Source: Micromonospora sp. RHAY321
GTDB lineage: Bacteria > Actinomycetota > Actinomycetes > Mycobacteriales > Micromonosporaceae
Assembly: GCF_023896955.1 (NCBI RefSeq)
Contig: NZ_JAMHIW010000019.1
Location: 1 to 64,000, forward strand
DNA length: 64,000 bases
Direction of reading: 5' to 3'
Positions within the stretch are counted from its first letter, which is position 1, and each line of letters opens with the position of its first letter. Below the pieces are notes generated by a model, which was not told where the DNA came from, did no database searches, and was given only the letters and a program-made list of their open reading frames with translations. The position numbers and the translations under genes are program-made. Positions 19,362 through 29,298 of the stretch are shown in pieces.

Positions 19362-20347
19362 CCACTGGATCGCTCACCGCTGGTCGTGCCCGGTTCCGGC
19401 TGCCGAGGCGGCAGATTCCGGTCCTGGCCACGCTCGCCCTGCTGCTGGTGATGTACGGCATCGGCGTGTCCCAGTACACGGCGTTCTCCAACGTGCAGGT
19501 GATCTTCAACGTCTTCATCGACAACAGCTTCCTGCTCGTGGTCGCTGTCGGGATGACCTTCGTGATCCTCACCGGCGGCATCGACCTGTCGGTCGGGTCC
19601 GTCGTCGCCATGACGGCGATGGTGTCGGCCTGGCTGCTCCAGGAGGGTCTGCCGGCCGCGCTGGTGCTCGTCATCGCCCTGCTCATCGGCCCGACGCTCG
19701 GCCTCCTGATGGGCTGCGCCATCCACTTCTTCGAGATCCAGCCGTTCATCGTGACGCTCGCCGGGATGTTCTTCGCCCGGGGGATGTGCACGTTCATCTC
19801 CGGCTCGTCCATTCCGATCACCGACGGGTTCTGGACCAGGATGTCGCAGGAGCGGATCGGTGACCCGCGGGGCAACTTCGTCTCGGTCAGCGTGCTGATC
19901 GCCTTCGTCGTGGTCGCCGTCGCCGCGTACACGCTGGCCTACACCCGGCTGGGGCGCAACGTGTACGCCATCGGCGGCAACTCCCAGTCGGCCCTGCTGA
20001 TGGGTCTGCCGGTGGGGAGGACCCGGATCGCCGTCTACACGATCAGCGGTCTGTGCTCCGCGATCGGCGGGATCCTGCTGTCCTTCTACACCCTCTCCGG
20101 TGCGCCGTTGATCGCCGTCGGCATGGAGCTGGACGTCATCGCCGCCGTCGTCATCGGTGGCACCGTGCTCACCGGCGGCTCGGGGTACGTCTTCGGCACG
20201 GTTCTCGGCGTCCTCGTCCTGGGCGTGATCCAGACCCTCATCACGTTCGACGGCAGCCTCAACTCCTGGTGGACCAAGATCGTGATCGGGGGCCTGCTCT
20301 TCGCGTTCATCCTGCTCCAGCGCCTCATCGGAATCCGTTACAAGTGA
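19358..20347 (+). CDS. yjfF: Sugar ABC transporter permease, YjfF type
   Basis: This 329-residue membrane protein is the second permease of the furanose importer. It has [56 protein letters not shown] and [13 protein letters not shown]. Its ATG overlaps the stop of the first permease. The two probably form a heterodimeric channel. araA starts 26 bases after it. Confidence 0.88.
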   Translation: MTTGSLTAGRARFRLPRRQIPVLATLALLLVMYGIGVSQYTAFSNVQVIFNVFIDNSFLLVVAVGMTFVILTGGIDLSVGSVVAMTAMVSAWLLQEGLPAALVLVIALLIGPTLGLLMGCAIHFFEIQPFIVTLAGMFFARGMCTFISGSSIPITDGFWTRMSQERIGDPRGNFVSVSVLIAFVVVAVAAYTLAYTRLGRNVYAIGGNSQSALLMGLPVGRTRIAVYTISGLCSAIGGILLSFYTLSGAPLIAVGMELDVIAAVVIGGTVLTGGSGYVFGTVLGVLVLGVIQTLITFDGSLNSWWTKIVIGGLLFAFILLQRLIGIRYK

Positions 20348-20373
20348 CCGCCCCACTCGCGGAAGGCAACCCC

Positions 20374-21876
20374 ATGGCACCACACAGCGCACCCGAGATC
20401 TGGTTCCTCACCGGCAGTCAAGGCATGTACGGCGAGGACACTCTCCGGCAGGTCGTCGAGCAGTCCCGCGTGATCGCGGCCGCGCTCGACGACTCACCGC
20501 AGATTCCCGCCCGGGTGGTCTGGAAGCCGGTCCTGACCAACAGCGGTGAGATCCTTCAGGTCTGTCGGGAGGCCGCAGCACAGGGCGCCGTCGGGGTCAT
20601 CGCGTGGATGCACACCTTCTCCCCGGCGAAGATGTGGATCGCCGGGCTGGACGCGCTCCAGACGCCGCTGCTGCACCTGCACACCCAGGCCAACGTCATG
20701 CTGCCGTGGGGCGACATCGACATGGACTTCATGAACCTGAACCAGGCCGCTCACGGCGACCGCGAGTTCGGGTACATCCAGACCCGCCTCGGTGTGGCCC
20801 GCAAGACGGTGGCCGGGCACGTCAGCGACCCGCGGGTGATCGCCCGCGTCGGGGCGTGGGCCCGCGCCGCGCTCGGCTGGTCGGCGATGCGGTCACTGCG
20901 CCTGGCCCGGTTCGGCGACAACATGCGCGACGTCGCGGTGACCGAGGGCGACAAGGTCGAGGCGGAGCTGCGGTTCGGGGTGTCGGTCAACACCTACGGG
21001 GTCAACGACCTGGTCGAGGTGGTCGGTGAGGTCACCGACGCGCAGGTGGACGAGCTGGTCAAGGAGTACGACGACAGCTACCGCATCGTCGGTGAGCTCC
21101 TTGCCGGAGGCGAGCGGCACGAGTCGTTGCGGTACGCCGCCCGCCTGGAACTCGGCATGCGGGCCTTCCTGGACGCTGGCGGATTCCGGGCCTTCACCAC
21201 GAACTTCGAGGATCTCGGCGGCCTCCGTCAGCTGCCCGGCATCGCCGTGCAGCGGTTGATGGCCGACGGCTACGGATTCGGCGGCGAGGGCGACTGGAAG
21301 ACCTCGGTACTGGTCCACACGCTCAAGGCGATGGCGGTGGGCGTCGAGGGCGGCACCTCCTTCATGGAGGACTACACCTACGACCTCACTCCGGGCAACG
21401 AGCTGGTCCTCGGCGCTCACATGCTCGAGGTCTGCCCGACGATCGCCGCCGACAAGCCGACCGTCGAGATCCATCCGTTGAGCATCGGCGGCCGCGAGGA
21501 CCCGGTGCGGTTGGTGTTCGACGCCGCCCCGGGTCCGGCGGTGGTGCTCGGCATGGCCGACATGGGGGACCGCTTCCGGTTGGTGGCCAACGAGGTCGAC
21601 GTCGTGTCGCCGCCGCACCCGCTGCGGAAGCTGCCGGTGGCACGGGCCGTGTGGCGGCCCCGGCCGCACCTGGCCGGTTCGGCGGAGGCGTGGATCACCG
21701 CTGGCGCGCCCCACCACACCGTGCTGTCCCAGGCGGTCGGAGTGGAGGAACTGCACGACCTGGCCGAGATGACCCGCACCGAGCTGGTCGTCATCGACGC
21801 CGACACCCACCCGCGCCGCTTCGCGGACGAGATCCGGTGGAATCAGGCGTACTACCGGCTCGCCCGGGGGTTCTGA
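20374..21876 (+). CDS. araA: L-arabinose isomerase AraA
   Basis: This 500-residue enzyme converts L-arabinose to L-ribulose, the first catabolic step. The Mn2+ ligands are all in place: E305 ([10 protein letters not shown]), E332 (FMEDYTYDL), H349 (GAHMLE) and H447 or H448 (GAPHHT), matching E306, E333, H350 and H450 of E. coli AraA. The N-terminus is [15 protein letters not shown] 20374 follows GGAAGG by 7 bases. It is the last gene of the araB-araD-ytf-araA operon and is followed by a strong terminator. Confidence 0.95.
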   Translation: MAPHSAPEIWFLTGSQGMYGEDTLRQVVEQSRVIAAALDDSPQIPARVVWKPVLTNSGEILQVCREAAAQGAVGVIAWMHTFSPAKMWIAGLDALQTPLLHLHTQANVMLPWGDIDMDFMNLNQAAHGDREFGYIQTRLGVARKTVAGHVSDPRVIARVGAWARAALGWSAMRSLRLARFGDNMRDVAVTEGDKVEAELRFGVSVNTYGVNDLVEVVGEVTDAQVDELVKEYDDSYRIVGELLAGGERHESLRYAARLELGMRAFLDAGGFRAFTTNFEDLGGLRQLPGIAVQRLMADGYGFGGEGDWKTSVLVHTLKAMAVGVEGGTSFMEDYTYDLTPGNELVLGAHMLEVCPTIAADKPTVEIHPLSIGGREDPVRLVFDAAPGPAVVLGMADMGDRFRLVANEVDVVSPPHPLRKLPVARAVWRPRPHLAGSAEAWITAGAPHHTVLSQAVGVEELHDLAEMTRTELVVIDADTHPRRFADEIRWNQAYYRLARGF

Positions 21877-21895
21877 GCCCGCACGGACCCGACGG

Positions 21896-21931
21896 GAGCA
21901 GCCGGTCGGCCAGTTGGCCGACCGGCTGCTC
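21896..21931. terminator. Bidirectional terminator between araA and GH127 gene
   Basis: A perfect 17-bp inverted repeat (GAGCAGCCGGTCGGCCA and its complement) has only GT between the arms, so the real loop takes in a few stem bases. It lies between two convergent genes and can serve both. Confidence 0.85.
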
Positions 21932-21955
21932 GCGTGACGGGCAGGCCCGGGTGGT

Positions 21956-24697
21956 TCAGACGAAGCGCCACCGCTGGTCGGCGGCCCCGCTGTCGTTGCC
22001 GAGGACAACCTGCGCGCCCTGGCTGCCGGAGCCACCGCTGACACCGAGGACCCGACCGCCGTTGGCGCACTGGATGCGGAAGTAACCGCTGCCGCCGTAC
22101 CGCAGCCGCCACCGGTGGTCGCTCGCGCCGTTGTCGGCCCACTGCACGATCCGGGTGCCGGCGGCGCTGGCGCCGCCCTCGACCCCGAGCACCTTGCCGC
22201 TGTGGGAGTTGCGCAGCCGCAGGTACCCGGCGGTGTCGACGATCGCGGTCCACAGGTGGTCGGCGGTGCCGCTGTCGCCCCACTGGATCACGAGGCCGCC
22301 GTCGGCGGTCGACATGTCCTGCACGCCGAGTACGAGCCCGCTGGCGAGGTTCTGGATCCGGCGCGCGCCGTTGGGGACGAACCGCCACTGGTTGTCCAGG
22401 CTGCCGTTGTCCGGGTCCTGCACCGCCTGGGCGCCCTGGCCGGTGGCGCCGCCGGCGATGGCCAGCAGCTTGCCGCTGTGCACGTTGCGCAGCTTGTGTG
22501 TGCCGTCGCCCACGTCCACGGGCGTCCAGTTGTGGTCGGCGGTGCCGTTGTCGGCCCACTGGAGGATGCGGGCGTCGTCGGCGGTGGACATGTTCTCCAC
22601 CCCGAGCACCTTGCCGCTGTTGACGTTGCGTAGGCGGATCGCCGACCCGTCGACCAGGATCTGCCAGTCGTGGTCGGCGGTGCCGGTGTCGCCCCACTGG
22701 AGGGCGAGCCCGCCGTCCGCCGTGGACATGTTCTGGATGCCGAGGACGAGGCCGCTGGCCGCGTTGACCAGGCGGAAACTCGCGTCGTTGCCACCACCGC
22801 CTGCGGCGGTGCTCCAGTAGACCGTGTAGTTGTGCCCGTGTGCGTCGTAGAACGGCCCGAGATTGACCGGGGCGCCGTTGGCGAGGGCGGTGAACGCGAG
22901 GGCGTTGCTGCCCGTCCGCGTGATCGAGCCCGTGTCCAGTGCCGGTGGTCCGCTCAACGTGGTGGTGCCGTAGTTGCCGGAGAGCACCACCGGTCCGTAC
23001 GTGATCGCCTGCACCGAGGCGTTGTCGTTGGCGGCCGCCAGGACGACCCGCATCGGCAACCGGACCGTGACCACGTCCCCGGAGGCCCAGGATCGGGTGA
23101 GGCTGGCGTAGCTGCCCGGTGTCGTGGCGATGGTCTGTGGTGTGCCGTTGACGCTGACGGTGGCGCCGCTCGTCCACCCGGGGATCCGGATCCGCATCGT
23201 CCACGATCCGCCGACCGAGCCGCTGACGGTCAGGGTGGTGGTGTCGCCGACCGGGTACGAGGTGGTCTGGGTGACCGTGATCCCGCGCTGCGACCAGGTG
23301 AGCACCGACGGCATGAACAGGTTCACGGTCAGCGTGCTGCCGTTGTGGAAGTAGATGGAGTCCATCAGCGTGGTGTTGGTCTCCACACCGGTGCCCTGGC
23401 AGCACCAGAACGAGTTGTAGTCGGTGCTCCAGGTGCCGCCGCCCCACGCCGGGCCGACGCCGCGGCGGCCGCCCGGGTTCAGTGGCGTGAAGTAGGTGAC
23501 GTGCCCGTGGCTGTCGGCCGGGTTCTGCTGGCCGATCATATGGTTGAGCAGCGCGCGCTCGTAGAAGTCGAAGTAGGCGGCCCGGTCCGGGTCGAGCAAC
23601 CACAGCTCGCGGGTCAGCTTGAGCATGTTGTACGTGTTGCACGCCTCGCAGGTGTCCGAGCGGAGGTACGCGGCGATGGCGTTAGGCGCCCGGAAATGCT
23701 CGGCCTGACTGTTACCGCCGATCACGTAGCTGTGGGCGTTGACGGTGATGTTCCAGGCGTTGCTGGCGATGTCGCGGTAGCGGGTGGTGCCGGTGGCCTT
23801 GAACTCCCGGGCCGCGCCGATCCACTTCGGCACCTGGGTGTTCGCGTGCAGGCCGTTGAGCTGGTCGGAGTTGGCGGCGAGCGGATTGAACACGGCGGCG
23901 TGGTCGAAGCGCTGGGCGGCGGTGAGCCAGCGGGCGGCGCCGGTCTGCTGGTACAGGTCGGTCAGGACGGCGTTCATGCCGCCGAACTCGGTGCCCAGCA
24001 TGGCCTGCATCTGGGCGGTGGTGAGCCGGCCGGTGCGCCAGTCCACCCAGCCGGCCAGCGCCAGCAGCACGTCGCGGGCCTGGGTGTTGCCGATGAGGCG
24101 CCAGACGTCGAGCAGCCCGGCGAGAGTCTTGTGGATGCAGTAGTACGGCACGTTGCCGTTGTTCAGCGTCCGTGCCTCCAGGGCGGTGAAGTCGGACTCG
24201 GGGAAGCCGGACAGGTAGCCGGTGTTGAAGCCGGCGGCGGCGTTGTTGGCCTGACACCTGGCCAGCTCCGCCACCATCTGGTTGGCCTTGTCCCGGCAGG
24301 TGGTGTCGCCCAGTACCGCCCAGGCGTTGGCCCAGGCGGTCAGGAGATGCCCCTGCATGTGGGTGCGGAACGGGAACGTGGGGGCGTCCCAGCCGCCGGT
24401 CGGTGCCGCACCGGCCGTGGAGAGCCGGTGGTTGGCGCGGAAGTTGTAGAGCAGCCGGTTGACGTCGACGAAGCGCAGGTAGTTCAGCGTGCGGTTCTGG
24501 TTGTCCTGCCAGCGGCTGGCGGTCAGTCGGATCTGGCCCGGTTCGAAGGCGTACGCGGAGACGCCGATGTCGGAGCGGACGGGGGGAAGCGCGGCACTGG
24601 CGGCATCGACACCGGCAGCGGAACCGACGGTGGTGGCGACGGCCGCCGCGCCGGCGGACTGCAGGAGGAATCGACGGCTGACGAGGGGAGAGGACAT
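21956..24697 (-). CDS. Secreted GH127 beta-L-arabinofuranosidase with two ricin-type domains
   Basis: This 913-residue exported enzyme starts with a Tat-like signal (SRRFLLQSAG). The GH127 catalytic part spans about 45-630. The zinc and nucleophile residues of the family are present: E351 and C353 (CEACNTYNML) and C432-C433 (FWCCQGTGVE), matching E338, C340, C417 and C418 of the Bifidobacterium enzyme HypBA1. Residues 640-913 hold six beta-trefoil repeats (GLVLGIQNMSTADGG type, each ending DxxW), enough for two ricin/CBM13-like domains. It should release L-arabinose from beta-linked arabinofuranosides. Its promoter carries the same operator as araB. Confidence 0.9.
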   Translation of the reverse strand: MSSPLVSRRFLLQSAGAAAVATTVGSAAGVDAASAALPPVRSDIGVSAYAFEPGQIRLTASRWQDNQNRTLNYLRFVDVNRLLYNFRANHRLSTAGAAPTGGWDAPTFPFRTHMQGHLLTAWANAWAVLGDTTCRDKANQMVAELARCQANNAAAGFNTGYLSGFPESDFTALEARTLNNGNVPYYCIHKTLAGLLDVWRLIGNTQARDVLLALAGWVDWRTGRLTTAQMQAMLGTEFGGMNAVLTDLYQQTGAARWLTAAQRFDHAAVFNPLAANSDQLNGLHANTQVPKWIGAAREFKATGTTRYRDIASNAWNITVNAHSYVIGGNSQAEHFRAPNAIAAYLRSDTCEACNTYNMLKLTRELWLLDPDRAAYFDFYERALLNHMIGQQNPADSHGHVTYFTPLNPGGRRGVGPAWGGGTWSTDYNSFWCCQGTGVETNTTLMDSIYFHNGSTLTVNLFMPSVLTWSQRGITVTQTTSYPVGDTTTLTVSGSVGGSWTMRIRIPGWTSGATVSVNGTPQTIATTPGSYASLTRSWASGDVVTVRLPMRVVLAAANDNASVQAITYGPVVLSGNYGTTTLSGPPALDTGSITRTGSNALAFTALANGAPVNLGPFYDAHGHNYTVYWSTAAGGGGNDASFRLVNAASGLVLGIQNMSTADGGLALQWGDTGTADHDWQILVDGSAIRLRNVNSGKVLGVENMSTADDARILQWADNGTADHNWTPVDVGDGTHKLRNVHSGKLLAIAGGATGQGAQAVQDPDNGSLDNQWRFVPNGARRIQNLASGLVLGVQDMSTADGGLVIQWGDSGTADHLWTAIVDTAGYLRLRNSHSGKVLGVEGGASAAGTRIVQWADNGASDHRWRLRYGGSGYFRIQCANGGRVLGVSGGSGSQGAQVVLGNDSGAADQRWRFV

Positions 24698-24844
24698 CAG
24701 TGCCTCCGTGCGGGGGGATGAGGTGGTGGTGGGGCTGCGGGCGCGGTGATACCGCCAGTGGGGTCGTCTGTGGGGCGGGTTGTGCGCCGTCCGAGCGGGC
24801 GGCGGTGCTCCGGGTCTCGTGCACCAATCCGGCCGTGATTCGTT

Positions 24845-24873
24845 ACGTTAGCGTTAACAGAGGTAGGCGTCAA
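24845..24873 (-). promoter_or_regulatory. GH127 gene promoter with overlapping LacI-type operator
   Basis: On the minus strand TTGACG (24873-24868) and TAACGT (24850-24845) are 17 bp apart. The operator TGTTAACGCTAACG (24859-24846) covers the -10 box, as at araB. The start codon is about 150 bases further, giving a long leader. Confidence 0.72.
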
Positions 24874-25003
24874 TCGATGGAAGTAGGCGTCCAGGTCGGG
24901 TCCCGCACGTCGGCTTGGTTTCCTGGGCGTAAGCCCTTCTGCTCGCTGTACTGCCCGTTTCCGCAATTCCCGGCGTATCAGGCACCGTGATTTCGGTATA
25001 GGC

Positions 25004-25017
25004 TGTTAGCGATCACA
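25004..25017 (+). promoter_or_regulatory. LacI-type operator upstream of the lacI-family gene
   Basis: TGTTAGCGATCACA fits the shared consensus, with 5 of 7 arm positions paired. It lies between the divergent GH127 gene and the LacI-family gene, about 280 bp before the latter's start, and suggests autoregulation or a second site for the GH127 promoter. Confidence 0.6.
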
Positions 25018-25294
25018 CCGAATCGCGACAAGTGGTACTGACGACTGGCGGCAATGGCAGTTCATGGCGTCAGGCCGTGGCTTGCCACGGTCCGGCGCTT
25101 CCGCCCGTTGCGAGGGCGGGGCGCCGGCCGCGTCCCGTGCCGTGGCGTGGGCGGTGGCTGGCGTAGACTGTCGGCGATTCAGCGCTGGTCACCGGGGTTC
25201 AGCACCGGCGTGGCGGCTGAGCGAGGGGTCGCGTCCGGCCGCTCCGGTCGACATCGACGGGCGCGGGTCGGAGATGCAGGGCGGGGGGAGCGAG
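25018..25294 (+). other. Leader region of the LacI-family regulator gene
   Basis: About 280 bases lie between the operator and the start. The regulator's frame is open through most of it, but the translation is low-complexity and no ribosome-binding site is seen, so I treat it as non-coding. TAGACT at 25164-25169 is a possible -10 box for the regulator. Confidence 0.45.
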
Positions 25295-26302
25295 ATGGCC
25301 GTGCACGGTCCCGCGATGACGGACGTTGCTCGTCTCGCCGGTGTCTCCCATCAGACGGTGTCGCGGGTGCTCAACGGGCACCCCAATGTCCGTGAGCAGA
25401 CCCGGTTGCGGGTGCGGGCGGCGATCGCCGAGCTCGGCTACCGGCCCAACGGTGCGGCCCGCGCGCTGGTGACCGGTCGATCGCAGGTCATCGGCGTGGT
25501 CGCACAGAACACGACCCTCTACGGTCCGGCGTCGCTGCTGGCCGCGTTGGAGCAGACCGCCGCGGAGGAGGGCTTCGCGGTCAGCGTGGGCAGTGTGCGC
25601 GACCTCGACCACCGCTCCATCTCGGCCGCTGTCGAGCGGCACCTGGCGCACCGTGTCGCCGGCATCGTCGTCATCGCGCCGGTCGAGTCCGCCGGTGAGG
25701 CGCTGGAACGACTGCCCAAGGATGTCCCGCTGGTCACGGTCGACGGTGATCCGCACCGGCCGGTGCCGCTGGTGACGGTCGACCAGGCCGCCGGCGCTCG
25801 TGCGGCGACCCAGCACCTGCTCGACGCCGGGCACCGCACCGTCTGGCACGTGTCGGGGCCCTCCGACTGGTTCGACAGCGTCGGTCGTATCGAGGGCTGG
25901 CGGGAGGCGCTGCTGGCTGCCGGCGTCGAGCCACCGCCGTTGATGCCGGGGGACTGGTCGGCGGCGTCGGGTTACCGGTGTGGGCAGATGCTGGCGCGGA
26001 TGCCGGAGGTCACGGCCATCTTCACCGCCAACGACCATCTCGCACTGGGCGTGCTGCGGGCACTGCACGAGTTCGGCCGACGGGTGCCGGCCGAGATCAG
26101 CGTGGTGGGCTTCGACGACGTGCCGGAAGCGGCGTACTTCATACCGCCGCTGACGACCGTCCGGCCGGACTTCGACGCGGTGGCGCGGGCGAGCCTCCAG
26201 ATGCTGCTGGCCCAGATCGAGTCGGGTGTCGGCGGAGCGATGCGACAGACCGTCGCCCCCACCCTGGTCGCCCGCGACAGCGTCGCCCCGCCGCGCCACT
26301 GA
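25295..26302 (+). CDS. LacI-family transcriptional regulator of the arabinose regulon
   Basis: This 335-residue protein has an N-terminal LacI helix-turn-helix (MTDVARLAGVSHQTVSRVLNGH, first 30 residues or so) and a periplasmic-binding-protein-like effector domain ending ISVVGFDDVPEAAYFIPPLTTVRP. ATG 25295 is preferred, with GGGGGGAG 4 bases before; the next ATG (25316) would also keep the whole helix-turn-helix. It is flanked by GH127 and the ChvE-type operon, and several LacI-type sites lie in front of all the sugar genes. It is the only LacI gene in the window, so it is the likely binder. The effector is probably L-arabinose or a derivative (inference). Confidence 0.88.
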   Translation: MAVHGPAMTDVARLAGVSHQTVSRVLNGHPNVREQTRLRVRAAIAELGYRPNGAARALVTGRSQVIGVVAQNTTLYGPASLLAALEQTAAEEGFAVSVGSVRDLDHRSISAAVERHLAHRVAGIVVIAPVESAGEALERLPKDVPLVTVDGDPHRPVPLVTVDQAAGARAATQHLLDAGHRTVWHVSGPSDWFDSVGRIEGWREALLAAGVEPPPLMPGDWSAASGYRCGQMLARMPEVTAIFTANDHLALGVLRALHEFGRRVPAEISVVGFDDVPEAAYFIPPLTTVRPDFDAVARASLQMLLAQIESGVGGAMRQTVAPTLVARDSVAPPRH

Positions 26303-26449
26303 CCAGGGCGGCCGCCCACGGCGCTGCCTGACGTCCTGACGAGCAACAACGGCACCGCCGGCCGCGTGGCGCGGATCGGGCCTCCGGGGACCGCCCTTGT
26401 CGGGATGCTTCCGTTACGAGACCGTGACGCCGGTATTTCGGATCAAGTG

Positions 26450-26477
26450 TTGACGTGCTCTATGTGAGCGCTAACAC
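26450..26477 (+). promoter_or_regulatory. chvE-type operon promoter with overlapping LacI-type operator
   Basis: TTGACG (26450-26455) and TAACAC (26472-26477) are 16 bp apart. The operator TGTGAGCGCTAACA (26463-26476) covers the -10 box and has 6 of 7 arm positions paired. It is almost the same as the araB promoter operator. Confidence 0.75.
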
Positions 26478-26536
26478 TACCCGAAAGGTGACGGTTGGCC
26501 CCGGCGGTCGGCCGCGAGTCCAGAGAGGAGAGTCCC

Positions 26537-27679
26537 GTGGGCAGGAGATTCCTGGTCGCTCTCGGTGGCGCGGTGTTGGCGCTGAGCCTGGCGGCGTGCA
26601 GCGGCGAGGGTGCGGGCGGCGGCGGTGACACCAGCGGGGACAAGCCCGGAGACCTGACCATCGGTGTCTCGATGCCGACCCAGACCTCCGAGCGGTGGAT
26701 CGCCGACGGCAACGCCGTCAAGCAGAAGCTGGAGGCGAAGGGCTACAAGGTCGACCTCCAGTACGCGGGCGACGACATTCCCACCCAGTCACAGCAGGTC
26801 GACCAGATGATCACCCAGGGCGCCGACGTCCTGGTCATCGCGGCGATCGACGGCACGGCGCTCAGCGGCCAGTTGCAGGCCGCCGCCGACGCGAAGATCC
26901 CGGTCATCGCGTACGACCGGCTGATCCGTGGCAGCAAGAACGTCGACTTCTACGTCAGCTTCGACAACTACAAGGTCGGCGTCGCCCAGGCCACCGGGCT
27001 GCTCGTCGGTCTCGGCCTGCAGAACAAGGACGGCTCGAAGGGTACGGCGAAGGGGCCGTTCAACGTCGAACTCTTCGCCGGCTCCCTCGACGACAACAAC
27101 ACCCAGTACTTCTTCGGCGGGGCCATGGACACGCTGAAGCCGTTCTTCGACAACGGCACGCTGCGGGTCAAGTCGCGCCAGACCACCGCCGAGCAGACGG
27201 CCATCCTGCGGTGGCAGCAGGAGACCGCGCAGAAGCGGATGGAGGACCTGCTCACCTCCAGCTACAACGACGGCGCCCGGGTCGACGGCGTGCTGTCGCC
27301 GTACGACGGCATCTCCCGGGGCATCATCACCGCCCTGCAGAACGCCGGCTACGGCAGCGCGGGCAAGAAGATCCCCGTGGTGACCGGTCAGGACGCCGAG
27401 ATCGCCTCGATCAAGCTGATCAACGACGGTGTGCAGAGTTCCACGGTCTTCAAGGACACCCGCCTGCTGGCCGACCAGGCCGTGAACGCCGCCGAGGCGT
27501 TCCTGCAGGACAAGCAGCCGCAGGCCAACGACACGCAGACGTACAACAACGGCGTCAAGGTCGTGCCGGCGTACCTGCTGCCGATCGCGACGGTCTACAA
27601 GGACGACATCAAGGCCACGCTGATCGACTCCGGCTACTGGACGGCGGAAGAGGTCGCCGCCGGTCAGGCCAAGAAGTAA
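26537..27679 (+). CDS. chvE: Monosaccharide-binding lipoprotein, ChvE/XylF type
   Basis: This 380-residue lipoprotein has lipobox LSLAAC (C21). It shows ChvE/XylF-family features: IGVSMPTQTSERWI, GADVLVIAAIDG, VIAYDRLI, DFYVSFDNYKVG, GSLDDNN, VVTGQDAE and a C-terminal YNNGVKVVPAYLLP. ChvE binds several aldoses including L-arabinose, D-galactose and D-xylose, so the ligand may be broader than that of the YtfQ system. The GTG 26537 start follows GAGAGGAG. It is the first gene of the operon and is followed by a perfect hairpin. Confidence 0.88.
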   Translation: MGRRFLVALGGAVLALSLAACSGEGAGGGGDTSGDKPGDLTIGVSMPTQTSERWIADGNAVKQKLEAKGYKVDLQYAGDDIPTQSQQVDQMITQGADVLVIAAIDGTALSGQLQAAADAKIPVIAYDRLIRGSKNVDFYVSFDNYKVGVAQATGLLVGLGLQNKDGSKGTAKGPFNVELFAGSLDDNNTQYFFGGAMDTLKPFFDNGTLRVKSRQTTAEQTAILRWQQETAQKRMEDLLTSSYNDGARVDGVLSPYDGISRGIITALQNAGYGSAGKKIPVVTGQDAEIASIKLINDGVQSSTVFKDTRLLADQAVNAAEAFLQDKQPQANDTQTYNNGVKVVPAYLLPIATVYKDDIKATLIDSGYWTAEEVAAGQAKK

Positions 27680-27685
27680 GCCGTC

Positions 27686-27718
27686 CGCCGGGCTCGGCGT
27701 CCATCGCCGAGCCCGGCG
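27686..27718 (+). other. Intercistronic hairpin after the chvE-type gene
   Basis: A perfect 14-bp stem (CGCCGGGCTCGGCG with its complement) and a 5-base loop start 7 bases past the binding-protein stop codon, inside the operon. It probably stabilises the upstream message or reduces read-through, giving excess binding protein. Confidence 0.65.
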
Positions 27719-27759
27719 CCCTGGCGTACCGCGTCCGTACCTGACAGAGGACAGTGACC

Positions 27760-29298
27760 ATGGACGACACGATCCTCGAGATGCGTCGCATCACGAAGAC
27801 CTTCCCCGGTGTGACCGCGCTGGAGGACGTCACCCTCTCGGTGCGCCGGGGGGAGATCCACGCCATCTGTGGCGAGAACGGCGCCGGCAAGTCGACCCTG
27901 ATGAAGGTGCTGTCCGGCGTCCATCCGACCGGCTCGTACGACGGCGAGATCCTGTTCGACGGCAAGCCGGTGCAGTTCCGCGGCATCCGCGACAGCGAGG
28001 CCAACGGCATCGTCATCATCCACCAGGAGCTGGCCCTGGTGCCGCACCTGTCGATCGCCGAGAACATCTTCCTCGGCAACGAACGGCGCGGCCGCAGTGG
28101 GCTCATCGACTGGAACCGGGCCAACGCCGAGGCGGCGCAACTGCTGGCGTCCGTCGGGCTGCGCGAGAACCCGGTCACCCCGGTCATCCAGCTCGGCGTC
28201 GGCAAGCAACAGCTCGTGGAGATCGCCAAGGCGTTGTCGAAGAAGGTGCGCCTGCTCATCCTGGACGAGCCGACGGCGGCCCTCAACGACATCGACTCGG
28301 CTCACCTGCTCGACCTGTTGCGGCAGCTCAGGGACCGGGGCATCACCTGCATCATGATCTCGCACAAGCTCAACGAGATCACCGCGATCGCCGACTCGAC
28401 CACCGTCATCCGCGACGGTCGCGCGGTGGAGACCCTCGACATGCGCGCCGACGACGTGACCCAGCAGCGGATCATCCGGGGCATGGTCGGGCGCGACCTG
28501 GACAGCTTCTACCCCGACCGGGTGTCGTCACCCGGCGAGGAGGTGCTCCGGATCGAGGACTGGACCGTGCGGCACCCCGTGCAGGACCGGATGGTCGTCG
28601 AGGGCGTCGGCCTGTCCGTCCGCGCCGGTGAGGTCGTGGGCATCGCCGGACTCATGGGCGCCGGGCGCACCGAGCTGGCGATGAGCGTCTTCGGCCGGTC
28701 GTACGGGCGCCACATCAGGGGTCGGCTGTTCGTGCGCGGACGGGAGGTGCACGCGGGCACCGTCGCGGAGGCGATCGACAACGGCATCGCGTACGTCACC
28801 GAGGACCGCAAGCGGTACGGCCTCAACCTCATCGACGACGTCCGCCGCAACGTCTCCGCCGCCGCCCTGGACCGGCTGTCCCGACTGGGCTGGGTGAACG
28901 GCAACGAGGAGATCAAGGTCGCCGAGGCGAGCCGGCGGGAGATGAACATCCGGGCGCCCAGCGTCATGGCGGTGGTCGGAAAGCTGTCCGGCGGCAACCA
29001 GCAGAAGGTGGTGCTGTCGAAGTGGCTGTTCACCGACCCGGACGTGCTGATCCTGGACGAGCCGACCCGCGGGATCGACGTCGGCGCCAAGTACGAGATC
29101 TACACGATCATCAACCGGCTGGTGGCCGAGGGTAAGGCGGTGATCGTCATCTCCTCCGAGCTGCCGGAGCTGCTCGGGATGTGCGACCGCGTCTACACCC
29201 TCGCCGCCGGTCGGATCACCGGCGAGATGCCGGTCGGCGAGGCGACCCAGGAGAGCCTCATGGAGCTGATGACCAAGGACAAGGAGCTCGTCGGATGA
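27760..29298 (+). CDS. mmsA: Monosaccharide ABC transporter ATPase, MmsA/GguA type
   Basis: This 512-residue protein has two fused ABC domains. NBD1 has GENGAGKST (38-46) and [16 protein letters not shown]2 has [20 protein letters not shown] and [19 protein letters not shown], then [13 protein letters not shown]. The GRSYG stretch and [21 protein letters not shown] are typical of the MmsA/GguA/XylG group. ATG 27760 has AGAGGA 8 bases upstream; an in-frame GTG two codons earlier is too close to that site. Its stop overlaps the permease start. Confidence 0.9.
   Translation: MDDTILEMRRITKTFPGVTALEDVTLSVRRGEIHAICGENGAGKSTLMKVLSGVHPTGSYDGEILFDGKPVQFRGIRDSEANGIVIIHQELALVPHLSIAENIFLGNERRGRSGLIDWNRANAEAAQLLASVGLRENPVTPVIQLGVGKQQLVEIAKALSKKVRLLILDEPTAALNDIDSAHLLDLLRQLRDRGITCIMISHKLNEITAIADSTTVIRDGRAVETLDMRADDVTQQRIIRGMVGRDLDSFYPDRVSSPGEEVLRIEDWTVRHPVQDRMVVEGVGLSVRAGEVVGIAGLMGAGRTELAMSVFGRSYGRHIRGRLFVRGREVHAGTVAEAIDNGIAYVTEDRKRYGLNLIDDVRRNVSAAALDRLSRLGWVNGNEEIKVAEASRREMNIRAPSVMAVVGKLSGGNQQKVVLSKWLFTDPDVLILDEPTRGIDVGAKYEIYTIINRLVAEGKAVIVISSELPELLGMCDRVYTLAAGRITGEMPVGEATQESLMELMTKDKELVG

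Noticed and set aside
22670-24721. Long open frame on the plus strand of about 680 codons
   Set aside because: It is antisense to the GH127 gene, which has family motifs and a signal peptide; the antisense translation is low-complexity Val/Gly/Arg-rich sequence without motifs.
25064-25294. N-terminal extension of the LacI-family protein
   Set aside because: The frame is open, but the sequence is low-complexity, no start has a ribosome-binding site and the helix-turn-helix would be buried 85 residues in.
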